From Acidobacteriaceae bacterium (GTDB lineage: Bacteria; Acidobacteriota; Vicinamibacteria; Vicinamibacterales; CAVVIG01), in the NCBI GenBank assembly GCA_031274845.1, contig JAISPN010000060.1, positions 1 to 7,311 on the forward strand: a DNA stretch of 7,311 nucleotides, written 5' to 3'. The translations under genes and the position numbers were made by a program. The stretch's first letter is position 1. Every line of letters begins with the position of its first letter. Shown piece by piece: positions 1 through 7,311 of the stretch. The notes beneath the pieces are model-generated. The model did not search any database and was not told where the DNA came from. It saw only the letters and a list, made by a program, of their open reading frames with translations.

Positions 1-1424
1 AACCCGGACACGAGAATGGCGACGCTGATGGTGACTGAAAATTCGTGGAGCAAACGCCCGACGATGCCGCCCATGAAGAGCACCGGGATGAAGACGGCGA
101 CCAGCGAGAGCGTCATGGAGATGATCGTGAATGAAATTTCGTTCGATCCTTCGAACGCCGCCTCCATGGGCGATTTGCCCATCTCCATGTGACGAACGAT
201 GTTCTCAAGCATCACGATCGCATCGTCGACGACGAACCCGACAGAGAGCGTGAGCGCCATCAACGATAGGTTGTCGAGGCTGTAGCCGAGCACGTACATC
301 ACCATGAACGTGGCGACGATCGAGCCGGGGAGCGCCAGGCTCGGGATGAGCGTGGCCGAGATATTACGCAAGAACAGGAAGATGACGAGGATGACGAGGA
401 CGACCGTCAGGATCAGCGTCAGCTTGACGTCACGGACCGATTCGCGAATGGGGCCGGCCCGATCGCTCCGCACATCGAGCGTGACGGAGGCGGGCAGTTG
501 TTCGCGGAAGGTCGGCAGCAGCGCGCGCACGGCATCCACGACCTGAACGACGTTGGTGCCAGGTTGTTTCTGGATGGAGAGGAAGATCGAGCGGGTGCCG
601 TTGTACCACGCGCCCGTCTTGTCGTTTTCGACGCCGTCATACACGTGGGCGATTTCGTTCAGGCGCACCGGGTTGCCGTTGCGATAGGCCACAATCGTCG
701 GCCCGTACGTCTCCGCCTTGAGCAGCTTTCCGTTCGCCAGCACGGTGAACGTCCGATCGCCGTAGACCGTGCCTGTCGGCAGATTCGCATTGGCGTCTGA
801 CACGGCTGAGGCGACATCGTCCATGCCGATGCCGTACGACGCCAGTTGCCGGGGGTCGAGATCGACACGCACGGCGTAGCGCGCGGCGCCGTTTAGCTGC
901 ACTTGCGCCACGCCGCTCACCATCGAGATGCGCTGCGCCATCGTGGTTTCGGCGTATTCGGTGAGCGCGGAGAAGGGGAGCGTGTCGGAGCGCAGGACGA
1001 GGAAGAGCACCGGCTGGTCGCTTGGGTTCACCTTCTGGTAGGAGGGGGGCGTTGGCAACTGCGGCGGCAACTGACGCGCCGCTTTGGCGATCATCGATTG
1101 GACATCTTGCGCGGCCGCGTCGATGTTCCGGCTCAGATCGAACATCAAGGTGATGGTCGTCGAGCCGAGGGCGCTTGTGGAGTTGATCGACTGGAGTCCG
1201 GCGATGGTCGAGAACTGCTTTTCAAGCGGCAGCGCGACCGAGGTCGCCAAGGTTTCAGGACTTGCGCCAGGCAGCGACGCGCTCACCTGGATGGTCGGGT
1301 AGTCGATCGCCGGCAGGTCGCTGACCGGCAGTTGCTGGTAGGCCACCGCGCCGAAGACCAGGAGCCCGGCCATCAGCAGCAGCGTGGTGACCGGCCGCTT
1401 GATGAAAAGGGCTGAAGGGTTCAT
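1..1424 (-). CDS. RND multidrug efflux permease, MdtB/MdtC-type (3' end beyond window)
   Basis: Proton-driven inner-membrane pump of the resistance-nodulation-division family, which works as a trimer with a periplasmic adaptor and an outer-membrane channel. I translated the minus strand from the ATG at 1424; 474 complete codons are present, under half of the roughly 1000-1050 usual for the family. The start is MNPSALFIKRPVTTLLL, the typical first membrane helix (about residues 10-28). The porter-domain motif VSASLPGASPET lies at 47-58. Further helices are at about 336-354, 385-407 and 431-455. The pair Asp400-Asp401 in GFVVDDAIV matches the proton-relay aspartates of AcrB (D407/D408). The wording GFVVDDAIVMLENIVRH and MSLSLVAVF-like text resembles MdtC more than AcrB. 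The start overlaps the stop of the adaptor gene (ATGA), indicating translational coupling. GGAGG lies 7 nt upstream. The gene is intact as far as visible; substrate unknown. Confidence 0.96.
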   Translation of the reverse strand, partial: MNPSALFIKRPVTTLLLMAGLLVFGAVAYQQLPVSDLPAIDYPTIQVSASLPGASPETLATSVALPLEKQFSTIAGLQSINSTSALGSTTITLMFDLSRNIDAAAQDVQSMIAKAARQLPPQLPTPPSYQKVNPSDQPVLFLVLRSDTLPFSALTEYAETTMAQRISMVSGVAQVQLNGAARYAVRVDLDPRQLASYGIGMDDVASAVSDANANLPTGTVYGDRTFTVLANGKLLKAETYGPTIVAYRNGNPVRLNEIAHVYDGVENDKTGAWYNGTRSIFLSIQKQPGTNVVQVVDAVRALLPTFREQLPASVTLDVRSDRAGPIRESVRDVKLTLILTVVLVILVIFLFLRNISATLIPSLALPGSIVATFMVMYVLGYSLDNLSLMALTLSVGFVVDDAIVMLENIVRHMEMGKSPMEAAFEGSNEISFTIISMTLSLVAVFIPVLFMGGIVGRLLHEFSVTISVAILVSG

Positions 1425-2578
1425 TGCGCCGCCTCCGATGCGCTCTTGATGCTGACGCGGCTGCCTGCCACGAGGCGAAGGTGTCCGTCGGTGACGACGG
1501 TTTCGTCTGGTGACACGCCGCTCGCGACGATGGTCTCGTCGCCGCTGACGCGTTTGACGACGACCTTTCGCATCTCGGCGGTGTTGTTGGCCGTGATGAC
1601 GAAGGCGTATGACCCCTGCTGATCGCTCTGCACGGCCAGCGTCGGCACGACCGTCACATCTTTGTCGGTCGAGAGCGTGATCGTGACATTCACGTACTGC
1701 CCCGGCCAGAGCCGGCGGTCGTCGTTGGTGAACGAGCCCTTGACCTTGATCATGCCGGTCGTCTGATCGACGGTGTTGTCGAGGAACGTGATCCGGCCGC
1801 GCACCCGTTGAGTGGGCGCGTCTGGCGTGGCAACGTCGATCGGAATCGATTCCTGTGAGCGATACCGTCGCAGTTCGGGAAGTTGCGCTTCGGGAACGGA
1901 GAACTCGACGTTGATGGGCGAGATCTGGTTGATGAGGACGAGCGCCGCCGTGTCGTTGGCGCGCACCAGGCTGCCCGGATGCACGATGAGCGCGCCGGTT
2001 CTGCCAGTGAGCGGCGCCTTGATCGTGGCGTATTGCAACTGCACCTTGGCGTTTTCAATCGTGGCGCGGTCGGCTTCAATCGTCGCGTCGAGCGCGGCGG
2101 CAGCTGTTTGCGCCGCCTGGAGCTGCTCGGCCGTCGTGATGCCACGGGCGGCAAGGTCGGAGGTGCGTTTGGCCACGGCGCGGGCATTCTCGGCTTGCGC
2201 GTTGTCCCGCTGCAGGGCGGCTTCCGCTTGCTTGAGCGCGGCTTCGAGCGGCCGGCGATCGATTTCAAACAAGACGGCGCCGCTCTGGACGTTGTCTCCC
2301 TCGGCGAAGGAGACCGTGGTGATCTGGCCGGTCACCTGCGCGTAGACGCCGATACTCTTCGCGGGAACCACCGTGCCAATCACGTTGAGCGTGACCGGCA
2401 TTGATTTGCGAACGGCTTTGGCGACGGTAACGGGAACAGCGGGCGAGGAGTTGGCGGATGCGGCTGGGCGAGCTTGCGACGGCGCTTCGGCTTGCGTGCC
2501 TGAGCAGCCGCCGGCGGCGGTGCTCAGGGCAATGGCGACGATGGCAAGACGGTGGACGGGAACGAATGGATAACGCAT
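1421..2578 (-). CDS. RND efflux periplasmic adaptor, MdtA/AcrA-type
   Basis: Membrane-fusion protein of 385 aa that should link the RND permease, encoded next, to a TolC-type channel. A basic N-terminus and hydrophobic stretch (about 11-22) lead to GGC at 23-25, so the protein may be a lipoprotein acylated at Cys25 as AcrA is. The lipobox AGGC lacks the usual Leu at -3, so this is uncertain. The first barrel/lipoyl half is about 66-110 (QVTGQITTVSFAEGDNVQSG, 81-100). A short alpha-hairpin of Ala/Gln-rich heptads spans about 112-184. The second lipoyl half is 185-215 (IKAPLTGRTGAL). Beta-barrel and membrane-proximal domains follow, with DNTVDQTTGMIKVKG at 267-281 and WPGQYVNV at 291-298, both hallmarks of this family. 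The wording resembles MdtA closely, in keeping with the MdtC-like partner. It starts 22 nt after the ATPase gene without a recognisable Shine-Dalgarno sequence. An in-frame TAG shortly upstream excludes a longer ATG start. Confidence 0.95.
   Translation of the reverse strand: MRYPFVPVHRLAIVAIALSTAAGGCSGTQAEAPSQARPAASANSSPAVPVTVAKAVRKSMPVTLNVIGTVVPAKSIGVYAQVTGQITTVSFAEGDNVQSGAVLFEIDRRPLEAALKQAEAALQRDNAQAENARAVAKRTSDLAARGITTAEQLQAAQTAAAALDATIEADRATIENAKVQLQYATIKAPLTGRTGALIVHPGSLVRANDTAALVLINQISPINVEFSVPEAQLPELRRYRSQESIPIDVATPDAPTQRVRGRITFLDNTVDQTTGMIKVKGSFTNDDRRLWPGQYVNVTITLSTDKDVTVVPTLAVQSDQQGSYAFVITANNTAEMRKVVVKRVSGDETIVASGVSPDETVVTDGHLRLVAGSRVSIKSASEAAQ
1432..1436 (-). promoter_or_regulatory. 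Ribosome binding site of the RND permease
   Basis: GGAGG on the minus strand, 7 nt before the ATG at 1424. It lies inside the last codons of the adaptor gene, and it supports this start together with the ATGA stop/start overlap. Confidence 0.75.
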
Positions 2579-2582
2579 AGAA

Positions 2583-2594
2583 AGGGACAGGGAC
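2583..2594 (-). repeat. 6-bp tandem repeat in the adaptor leader
   Basis: On the minus strand GTCCCT occurs twice in tandem just before the ATG at 2578, in the place where a Shine-Dalgarno sequence would be expected. The stretch is pyrimidine-rich and cannot pair with the 16S 3' end. Whether it has a role is unknown. Confidence 0.5.
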
Positions 2595-2600
2595 TAATGA

Positions 2601-3359
2601 TCAGACAGGCGCTTGCTGAGGGAGCGCCCGCAACTCGTCTTCTGCAATACGGCGATTGGTTACAGGATGATCGGAGAGAACCTGCCCGTCGCGAAATACC
2701 ATAATGCGGGTACCGTGCTCGGCGATGTCCATTTCGTGCGTGATCACGATGACGGTGATGCCCTGATCGCGATTCAGCCGCTGGAAGATCCCCATGACCT
2801 CGATACTAGTCTTCGTATCAAGGTTACCGGTCGGTTCGTCGGCCAGCAGAATCGACGGTTCGTTGATGAGCGCGCGCGCGATGGCGACGCGCTGCTGCTG
2901 ACCGCCGGAGAGCTGGTTGGGATGGTGGTCGAAGCGCTCGCCAAGGCCGACGGCGCTGAGCGCCGCCATCGCCCGATCCCGGCGCACGGAGGCTTTCAGC
3001 GTCGCGCCCCCGTAGAGGAGCGGGAGCTCGACGTTATCGATCGCCGAGGTGCGGGAGAGGAGATTGAACCCCTGAAACACGAAGCCGATCTTGGCGTTAC
3101 GTACTTCGGCGAGCTGGTCTTTCGACATGCGCGACACATCTTGGCCGGCGAGGATGTACTGGCCGGAGGTCGGGCGGTCGAGGCACCCCAGAATGTGCAT
3201 GAGCGTCGACTTGCCCGACCCTGATGTGCCGCTGACGGCGACGAATTCGCTCTCCTTGATGTCGAGGGAGACGCCTCGGAGGGCTCGCACTTCGACCTCG
3301 CCAACGACATACGTCTTGACGAGGTCTTTCACTGAGATGACAGTCTTGGATTCGCTCAT
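2601..3359 (-). CDS. ABC transporter ATP-binding protein, MacB/LolD-type
   Basis: Cytoplasmic ATPase of 252 aa that should energise the permease encoded immediately upstream. All catalytic elements are present in order: Walker A GTSGSGKST (44-52), Q-loop Gln96 in FVFQGFNLL, signature LSGGQ (150-154), Walker B ILLADEP with catalytic Glu175 (170-176), D-loop GNLD (178-181) and switch His208 in VITHE. GCLDRPTSGQY after Walker A and LSGGQQQRVAIARAL are typical of the MacB/LolD/FtsE group. The length is that of a stand-alone ATPase; in E. coli MacB this domain is fused to the N-terminus of the permease. The frame is open 47 codons further upstream, but that part runs through the permease gene and does not resemble the family. 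MSESKTVISVKDLVKTY is the natural start, and its ATG overlaps the permease stop (ATGA). No clear Shine-Dalgarno sequence is present, so coupled translation is likely. Confidence 0.96.
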   Translation of the reverse strand: MSESKTVISVKDLVKTYVVGEVEVRALRGVSLDIKESEFVAVSGTSGSGKSTLMHILGCLDRPTSGQYILAGQDVSRMSKDQLAEVRNAKIGFVFQGFNLLSRTSAIDNVELPLLYGGATLKASVRRDRAMAALSAVGLGERFDHHPNQLSGGQQQRVAIARALINEPSILLADEPTGNLDTKTSIEVMGIFQRLNRDQGITVIVITHEMDIAEHGTRIMVFRDGQVLSDHPVTNRRIAEDELRALPQQAPV

Positions 3360-4576
3360 TCGAACCGGAGCGCATCGATCGGATCGAGGCGCGCCGCCTT
3401 CTGTGCTGGATAGAAACCAAAGAACACGCCCGTGGCCGCCGCGAATCCAAACGACATGAGGACCGCGTTGATCGGCACTTTGGTTGGCCACGACATCCAC
3501 TGCGACATGCCTTGCGCGATGCCAAAGCCAAGGGCGATGCCGATGGTGCCGCCAATGAGGCTGAGCGCGACCGCTTCGACGAGGAACTGCAGCCGAACGT
3601 TGCTACCTTTGGCGCCGATCGCCATGCGCAACCCGATCTCTCGCGTCCGTTCGGTGACCGACACCAGCATGATGTTCATGATCCCGATGCCGCCGACCAC
3701 GAGCGACACGCCCGCGATGCCTGCGAGCAGGGTGGTCATCGTGCCCATGGCGGCCGTGCGGATGTCGGCGATCTCTTCAGCGGTGCGCACGATGAAGTCG
3801 TCGTCTTGTCCAGGCACGAGCTTGTGGCGCGTGCGGAGAACGACGGCGACCTGATCGGCGACGGCGCTGGTTTCCCCAGCCGAGGCCGCCGAGATCGTGA
3901 TGTCACGAAGCGAGGTCTGGCCGAGCAGCTTCTTGAGTACCGTGGTGTACGGCGTGAGCACCTGGTCGTCCATGTCGGGCCCCATGCCGCTTTGACCTTT
4001 GGGAGCCATGACGCCAATCACCTTGAATGGCTGATTGCGGATGCGGATGACCTGTCCGGTCGGATCGGCGTCAGGGCCGAACAGGGTGTCCGCGACGGTT
4101 TTGCCGAGCACGGCGACTTTGGCGGCGCTCGTGACGTCCTGAGGACTAAAGAATGTGCCGAACGTCGTGGACCACGCGCGGATGAGCGGCAGATCGACGT
4201 CGGTTCCCTGAATGCGCGTGTACCAGTTCTGGTTACCGAAGATGACCTGCGCCTGCGTCTGCGTGTCGGCGACGAGATATTGCGCCCCAGGCACTTCGTT
4301 CCGGATAGCCTCGGCGTCTTCCACCGTCAGCGAGCTGGAGGTGCCTGAGCCGCCGCGCACGCCTCCTTGCGAGAAGTTGCCGGCGTTCACCGTGATGAGG
4401 TTGGTGCCGGCCCCCTTGATTTGATCCTCGATGGCCGATTGGGCGCCGTTGCCCATCGCGACGAGCGCGATGACCGCGGCCACGCCGATGATCATGCCGA
4501 GCATGGTCAACCCGGTGCGCATTTTGTTGCGCCCAAGGGCCTTGAGGGCAATCCGGAACGTCATGAAAGCAGACAT
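3356..4576 (-). CDS. macB: MacB-type ABC transporter permease (FtsX family)
   Basis: Inner-membrane permease of 406 aa; it should dimerise and transmit ATPase strokes to a periplasmic domain rather than form a classical channel (known for MacB). The first helix, about 22-41, follows FRIALKALGRNKMRTGLTMLG. A periplasmic MacB-core domain covers about 45-275. Three helices follow, at about 281-307, 331-355 and 369-389. The conserved blocks GGIGIMNIMLVSVTERTREI (295-314) and GFYPAQKAARLDPIDALRFE (387-406, the end of the protein) are diagnostic. No nucleotide-binding domain is attached; it is supplied by the next gene, as in the split YknY/YknZ arrangement. Gly/Ser-rich text at 70-83 (QGGVRGGSGTSSS) is probably a loop. 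AGGAG lies 8 nt before the ATG at 4576, which supports this start over Met5. The gene starts 33 nt after the MacA-like gene. Substrate unknown. The symbol denotes family; orthology to E. coli macB is not shown. Confidence 0.95.
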   Translation of the reverse strand: MSAFMTFRIALKALGRNKMRTGLTMLGMIIGVAAVIALVAMGNGAQSAIEDQIKGAGTNLITVNAGNFSQGGVRGGSGTSSSLTVEDAEAIRNEVPGAQYLVADTQTQAQVIFGNQNWYTRIQGTDVDLPLIRAWSTTFGTFFSPQDVTSAAKVAVLGKTVADTLFGPDADPTGQVIRIRNQPFKVIGVMAPKGQSGMGPDMDDQVLTPYTTVLKKLLGQTSLRDITISAASAGETSAVADQVAVVLRTRHKLVPGQDDDFIVRTAEEIADIRTAAMGTMTTLLAGIAGVSLVVGGIGIMNIMLVSVTERTREIGLRMAIGAKGSNVRLQFLVEAVALSLIGGTIGIALGFGIAQGMSQWMSWPTKVPINAVLMSFGFAAATGVFFGFYPAQKAARLDPIDALRFE

Positions 4577-4584
4577 CGCGTCAA

Positions 4585-4589
4585 CTCCT
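4585..4589 (-). promoter_or_regulatory. Ribosome binding site of the MacB-type permease
   Basis: AGGAG on the minus strand, 8 nt before the ATG at 4576. It favours that start over the in-frame ATG four codons later. Confidence 0.75.
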
Positions 4590-4590
4590 G

Positions 4591-4609
4591 ACTGTCATCG
4601 TCCGCACTG

Positions 4610-4620
<11 letters not shown>
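4591..4620 (-). repeat. 15-bp tandem duplication spanning the macA stop codon
   Basis: Two adjacent 15-bp copies (GCGGACGATAACAGT at 4606-4620 and GCGGACGATGACAGT at 4591-4605, minus strand) differ at one base. The first holds the last codons and TAA stop of the MacA-like gene. The second, five codons later and in the same frame, carries TGA at the equivalent position. The copies fill most of the spacer before the permease ribosome binding site. This looks like a recent slippage duplication. Confidence 0.85.
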
Positions 4621-6130
<1,510 letters not shown>

Positions 6131-6136
6131 TTCTGT

Positions 6137-6141
6137 ACCTC
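6137..6141 (-). promoter_or_regulatory. Ribosome binding site of the MacA-type adaptor
   Basis: GAGGT on the minus strand, 6 nt before GTG 6130 and 9 nt before ATG 6127. Both spacings are workable, so it does not decide between the two adjacent starts. Confidence 0.6.
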
Positions 6142-6195
6142 AGCCATAGCCAAAAAAACTTTGAGCCGCCTCTCCCTACGTTAGGCCGTTGCTAC

Positions 6196-6213
6196 GGAAA
6201 GCGAAGGCTTTCC
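6196..6213 (-). other. Intergenic hairpin between the TolC-like and MacA-like genes
   Basis: A perfect 7-bp stem (GGAAAGC / GCTTTCC) encloses the 4-nt loop CTTC on the minus strand, 138 nt after the TolC-like stop. No T-run follows directly; the only one (seven T, 6152-6158) is about 37 nt further on. It is therefore not a standard intrinsic terminator. It might be an RNA processing or stabilising element, or a weak attenuator, between the two genes. The whole 221-bp gap (6131-6351) otherwise shows no supportable gene and no convincing -35/-10 pair. Confidence 0.5.
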
Positions 6214-6221
6214 TTATGCAG

Positions 6222-6231
6222 CGTCTAGACG
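6222..6231. promoter_or_regulatory. 10-bp perfect palindrome, possible operator half-site
   Basis: CGTCTAGACG reads the same on both strands and lies in the gap upstream of the MacA-like gene, 8 bp from the hairpin at 6196-6213. Dimeric repressors often bind such sites, but 10 bp is short and chance occurrence is plausible. No regulator gene is present in the window. Confidence 0.25.
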
Positions 6232-6351
6232 GTCGGGAAGAGCACGAACGTAATGACGCACCGCCATCCGCCACAACGACAAGCACCGAAACCACATTCA
6301 CGCATTTCGTCAATCTTCGGCTCGTCGTCGTTGCGGACAGCGATGTTGATG

Positions 6352-7311
6352 CTACCGTCCAACGAGTGTGATGTTTGCCGAGCTGAGCGTGGTTTGTTGC
6401 AGACGCTCGAACTCGACCTGCGACCGGCGGTAATTGAGCACCGCCGAGAGTTCGGTATTCTTCGCCGTCGCCAAGTCGCGTTGAGCCTGGACGACGAGGT
6501 AGTTGGTCGACATGCCGACTTCGAACTTGCTCTCTTCGGCCTCGAATTGCTGCTGTGCCAATTTCGTCGCGGCTTGCGCCGCCTGCACGCTCTCGGCATT
6601 GCTCATCACCTGAATGGCCGCATTGGTGATGTCGGTCGCTACCTGCAACTCGATCTGCTTCAACTGGATCTCGACCTGCTGCTGCTGGACGCGCGCGCGC
6701 GCGATGTTGGCATCCGCGGCGCTGGTGCCAAGCGGATAGGTGACATTCAGCGCGATGTTCCAGGTGGGGTAGTCACGAGATCCGATAGTGCTGAGGGCAT
6801 CGAGATAGCCGCCGGGAATCGTATTGGTGACGGCGCCACCGATCGTCCCTGGTTGCCGTTCGAGCGTTGTGCCGCCGCGTCCTTGCCAGCCGTAACTTGC
6901 CACGACATCAGCTTGAGGCAGTGTGAGGTCGTGGAGATATTTCATGGTGACGTCGTTGACCTGCAGGTTCTTGCGCACCTGCAGAAGGTCGGTGCGCGTG
7001 TCGAGCGCGCGACGGACCGCGCCGGGGATATCGATTTCGACGGACACGAAATCAGGGTGATCCGTCGGCGTGATTGAGGCGTTCCAGGTCGAGTCCTGCG
7101 TGCCGCTGACGATAAGCTGTTTGAGCGCGATCTCGGTGGTGCGCTTGGTCCCTTCCGCTTGCGCGAGCGACTGGCGCGCCGTGGCGGCTTGCGACTGCGC
7201 CTGCACGACATCGATGGGCGCCAAGGTGCCGACTTCCACGCGCGTCTGGTTGTCTTTCACGAGTTGTTCGGCGAGATCAACCGATTGCCGCGCGACCTCG
7301 ACAGACTGTGT
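6352..7311 (-). CDS. TolC-family outer-membrane efflux channel (5' end beyond window)
   Basis: Outer-membrane channel of the TolC/OEP family, which forms trimers with a beta-barrel and a long periplasmic alpha-tunnel. The frame is open to the window edge, giving 319 residues; the signal peptide and first part are missing. The GTG at 7260 is internal, because family-like helical sequence continues before it. The two structural repeats of the family are visible: RVEVGTLAPIDVVQAQ (visible residues 24-39) and KFEVGMSTNYLVVQAQ (262-277), each at the turn of a long helical pair. YPLG followed by a helix rich in Ala, Arg and Gln (about 192-218) is the usual entry to the C-terminal OEP domain. A Gly-rich stretch near 145-168 probably belongs to the barrel region. 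The protein ends with TAG shortly after ANITLVGR, as usual for short-tailed members. It probably serves the MacA-type adaptor downstream, and perhaps the RND pump as well. Confidence 0.95.
   Translation of the reverse strand, partial: TQSVEVARQSVDLAEQLVKDNQTRVEVGTLAPIDVVQAQSQAATARQSLAQAEGTKRTTEIALKQLIVSGTQDSTWNASITPTDHPDFVSVEIDIPGAVRRALDTRTDLLQVRKNLQVNDVTMKYLHDLTLPQADVVASYGWQGRGGTTLERQPGTIGGAVTNTIPGGYLDALSTIGSRDYPTWNIALNVTYPLGTSAADANIARARVQQQQVEIQLKQIELQVATDITNAAIQVMSNAESVQAAQAATKLAQQQFEAEESKFEVGMSTNYLVVQAQRDLATAKNTELSAVLNYRRSQVEFERLQQTTLSSANITLVGR

Noticed and set aside
2613..3224. A 203-codon plus-strand frame opposite the ATPase.
   Set aside because: The opposite strand carries every ABC ATPase motif in order; this frame is its complement and shows none of its own.
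3360..3500. A 47-codon N-terminal extension of the ATPase frame.
   Set aside because: It lies wholly within the end of the permease gene and does not resemble ABC ATPases. The ATGA overlap start at 3359 gives a normal-length protein.
3512..4348. A 278-codon open frame on the plus strand, opposite the MacB-type permease.
   Set aside because: It is antisense to a gene with clear family motifs. Its translation is rich in Arg, Asp, His and Gly with no recognisable domain, typical of the shadow frame in GC-rich genes.
6196..6213. Reading the hairpin as a rho-independent terminator of the TolC-like gene.
   Set aside because: No T-run follows the stem directly, and the T7 tract is about 37 nt away without a good stem of its own next to it.
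6189..6371. A 60-codon plus-strand frame across the intergenic gap.
   Set aside because: It runs into the end of the TolC-like gene on the other strand, has no clear ribosome binding site, and has no recognisable protein features.
6253..7077. A 274-codon plus-strand frame opposite the TolC-like gene.
   Set aside because: Composition is shadow-like (Arg/Asp/Leu-rich), no family motif is visible, and the opposite strand encodes a well-supported OEP protein.

Overview
The window reads as one stretch of a Gram-negative efflux locus. All six supported genes lie on the minus strand, so transcription runs from high to low coordinates. In that order they are: a TolC-family outer-membrane channel (5' end beyond the window), a MacA-type periplasmic adaptor, a MacB-type ABC permease, a separate MacB/LolD-type ATPase, a second periplasmic adaptor of the MdtA/AcrA type, and an RND inner-membrane pump of the MdtB/MdtC type (3' end beyond the window). 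Outer-membrane channel and RND genes imply a diderm. GC content is high, and a MacB split into permease and ATPase, together with a Gly/Asn/Arg-rich MacA, fits Acidobacteriota-like or related soil lineages. That taxonomic guess is inference only.

Layout. 7311-6352: TolC-like channel. 6351-6131: a 221-bp intergenic gap with a 7-bp-stem hairpin, a 10-bp palindrome and a T7 run, but no convincing promoter or classical terminator. 6130-4610: MacA-like adaptor. 4576-3356: FtsX/MacB permease. 3359-2601: ATPase, with an ATGA overlap on the permease. 2578-1421: MdtA-like adaptor. 1424-1: RND permease, with an ATGA overlap on its adaptor. From the MacA-like gene onward no gap exceeds 33 bp, so these five genes look like one operon. 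The TolC gene may be co-transcribed or separated by an internal control point in the 221-bp gap.

Function. The set could build two tripartite pumps that share one outer-membrane duct: an ATP-driven MacA-MacB(split)-TolC pump and a proton-driven MdtA-MdtC-TolC pump. Substrates cannot be read from the sequence; drugs, peptides, lipids and siderophores are all possible. No stretch over 300 bases lacks a gene. I see no tRNA, rRNA, CRISPR array, insertion sequence or phage feature, and nothing that clearly amounts to an undescribed system. The more unusual points are the composite two-pump operon, the large low-complexity insert and glycine-rich tail in the MacA-like protein, and a 15-bp tandem duplication that carries the macA stop codon.
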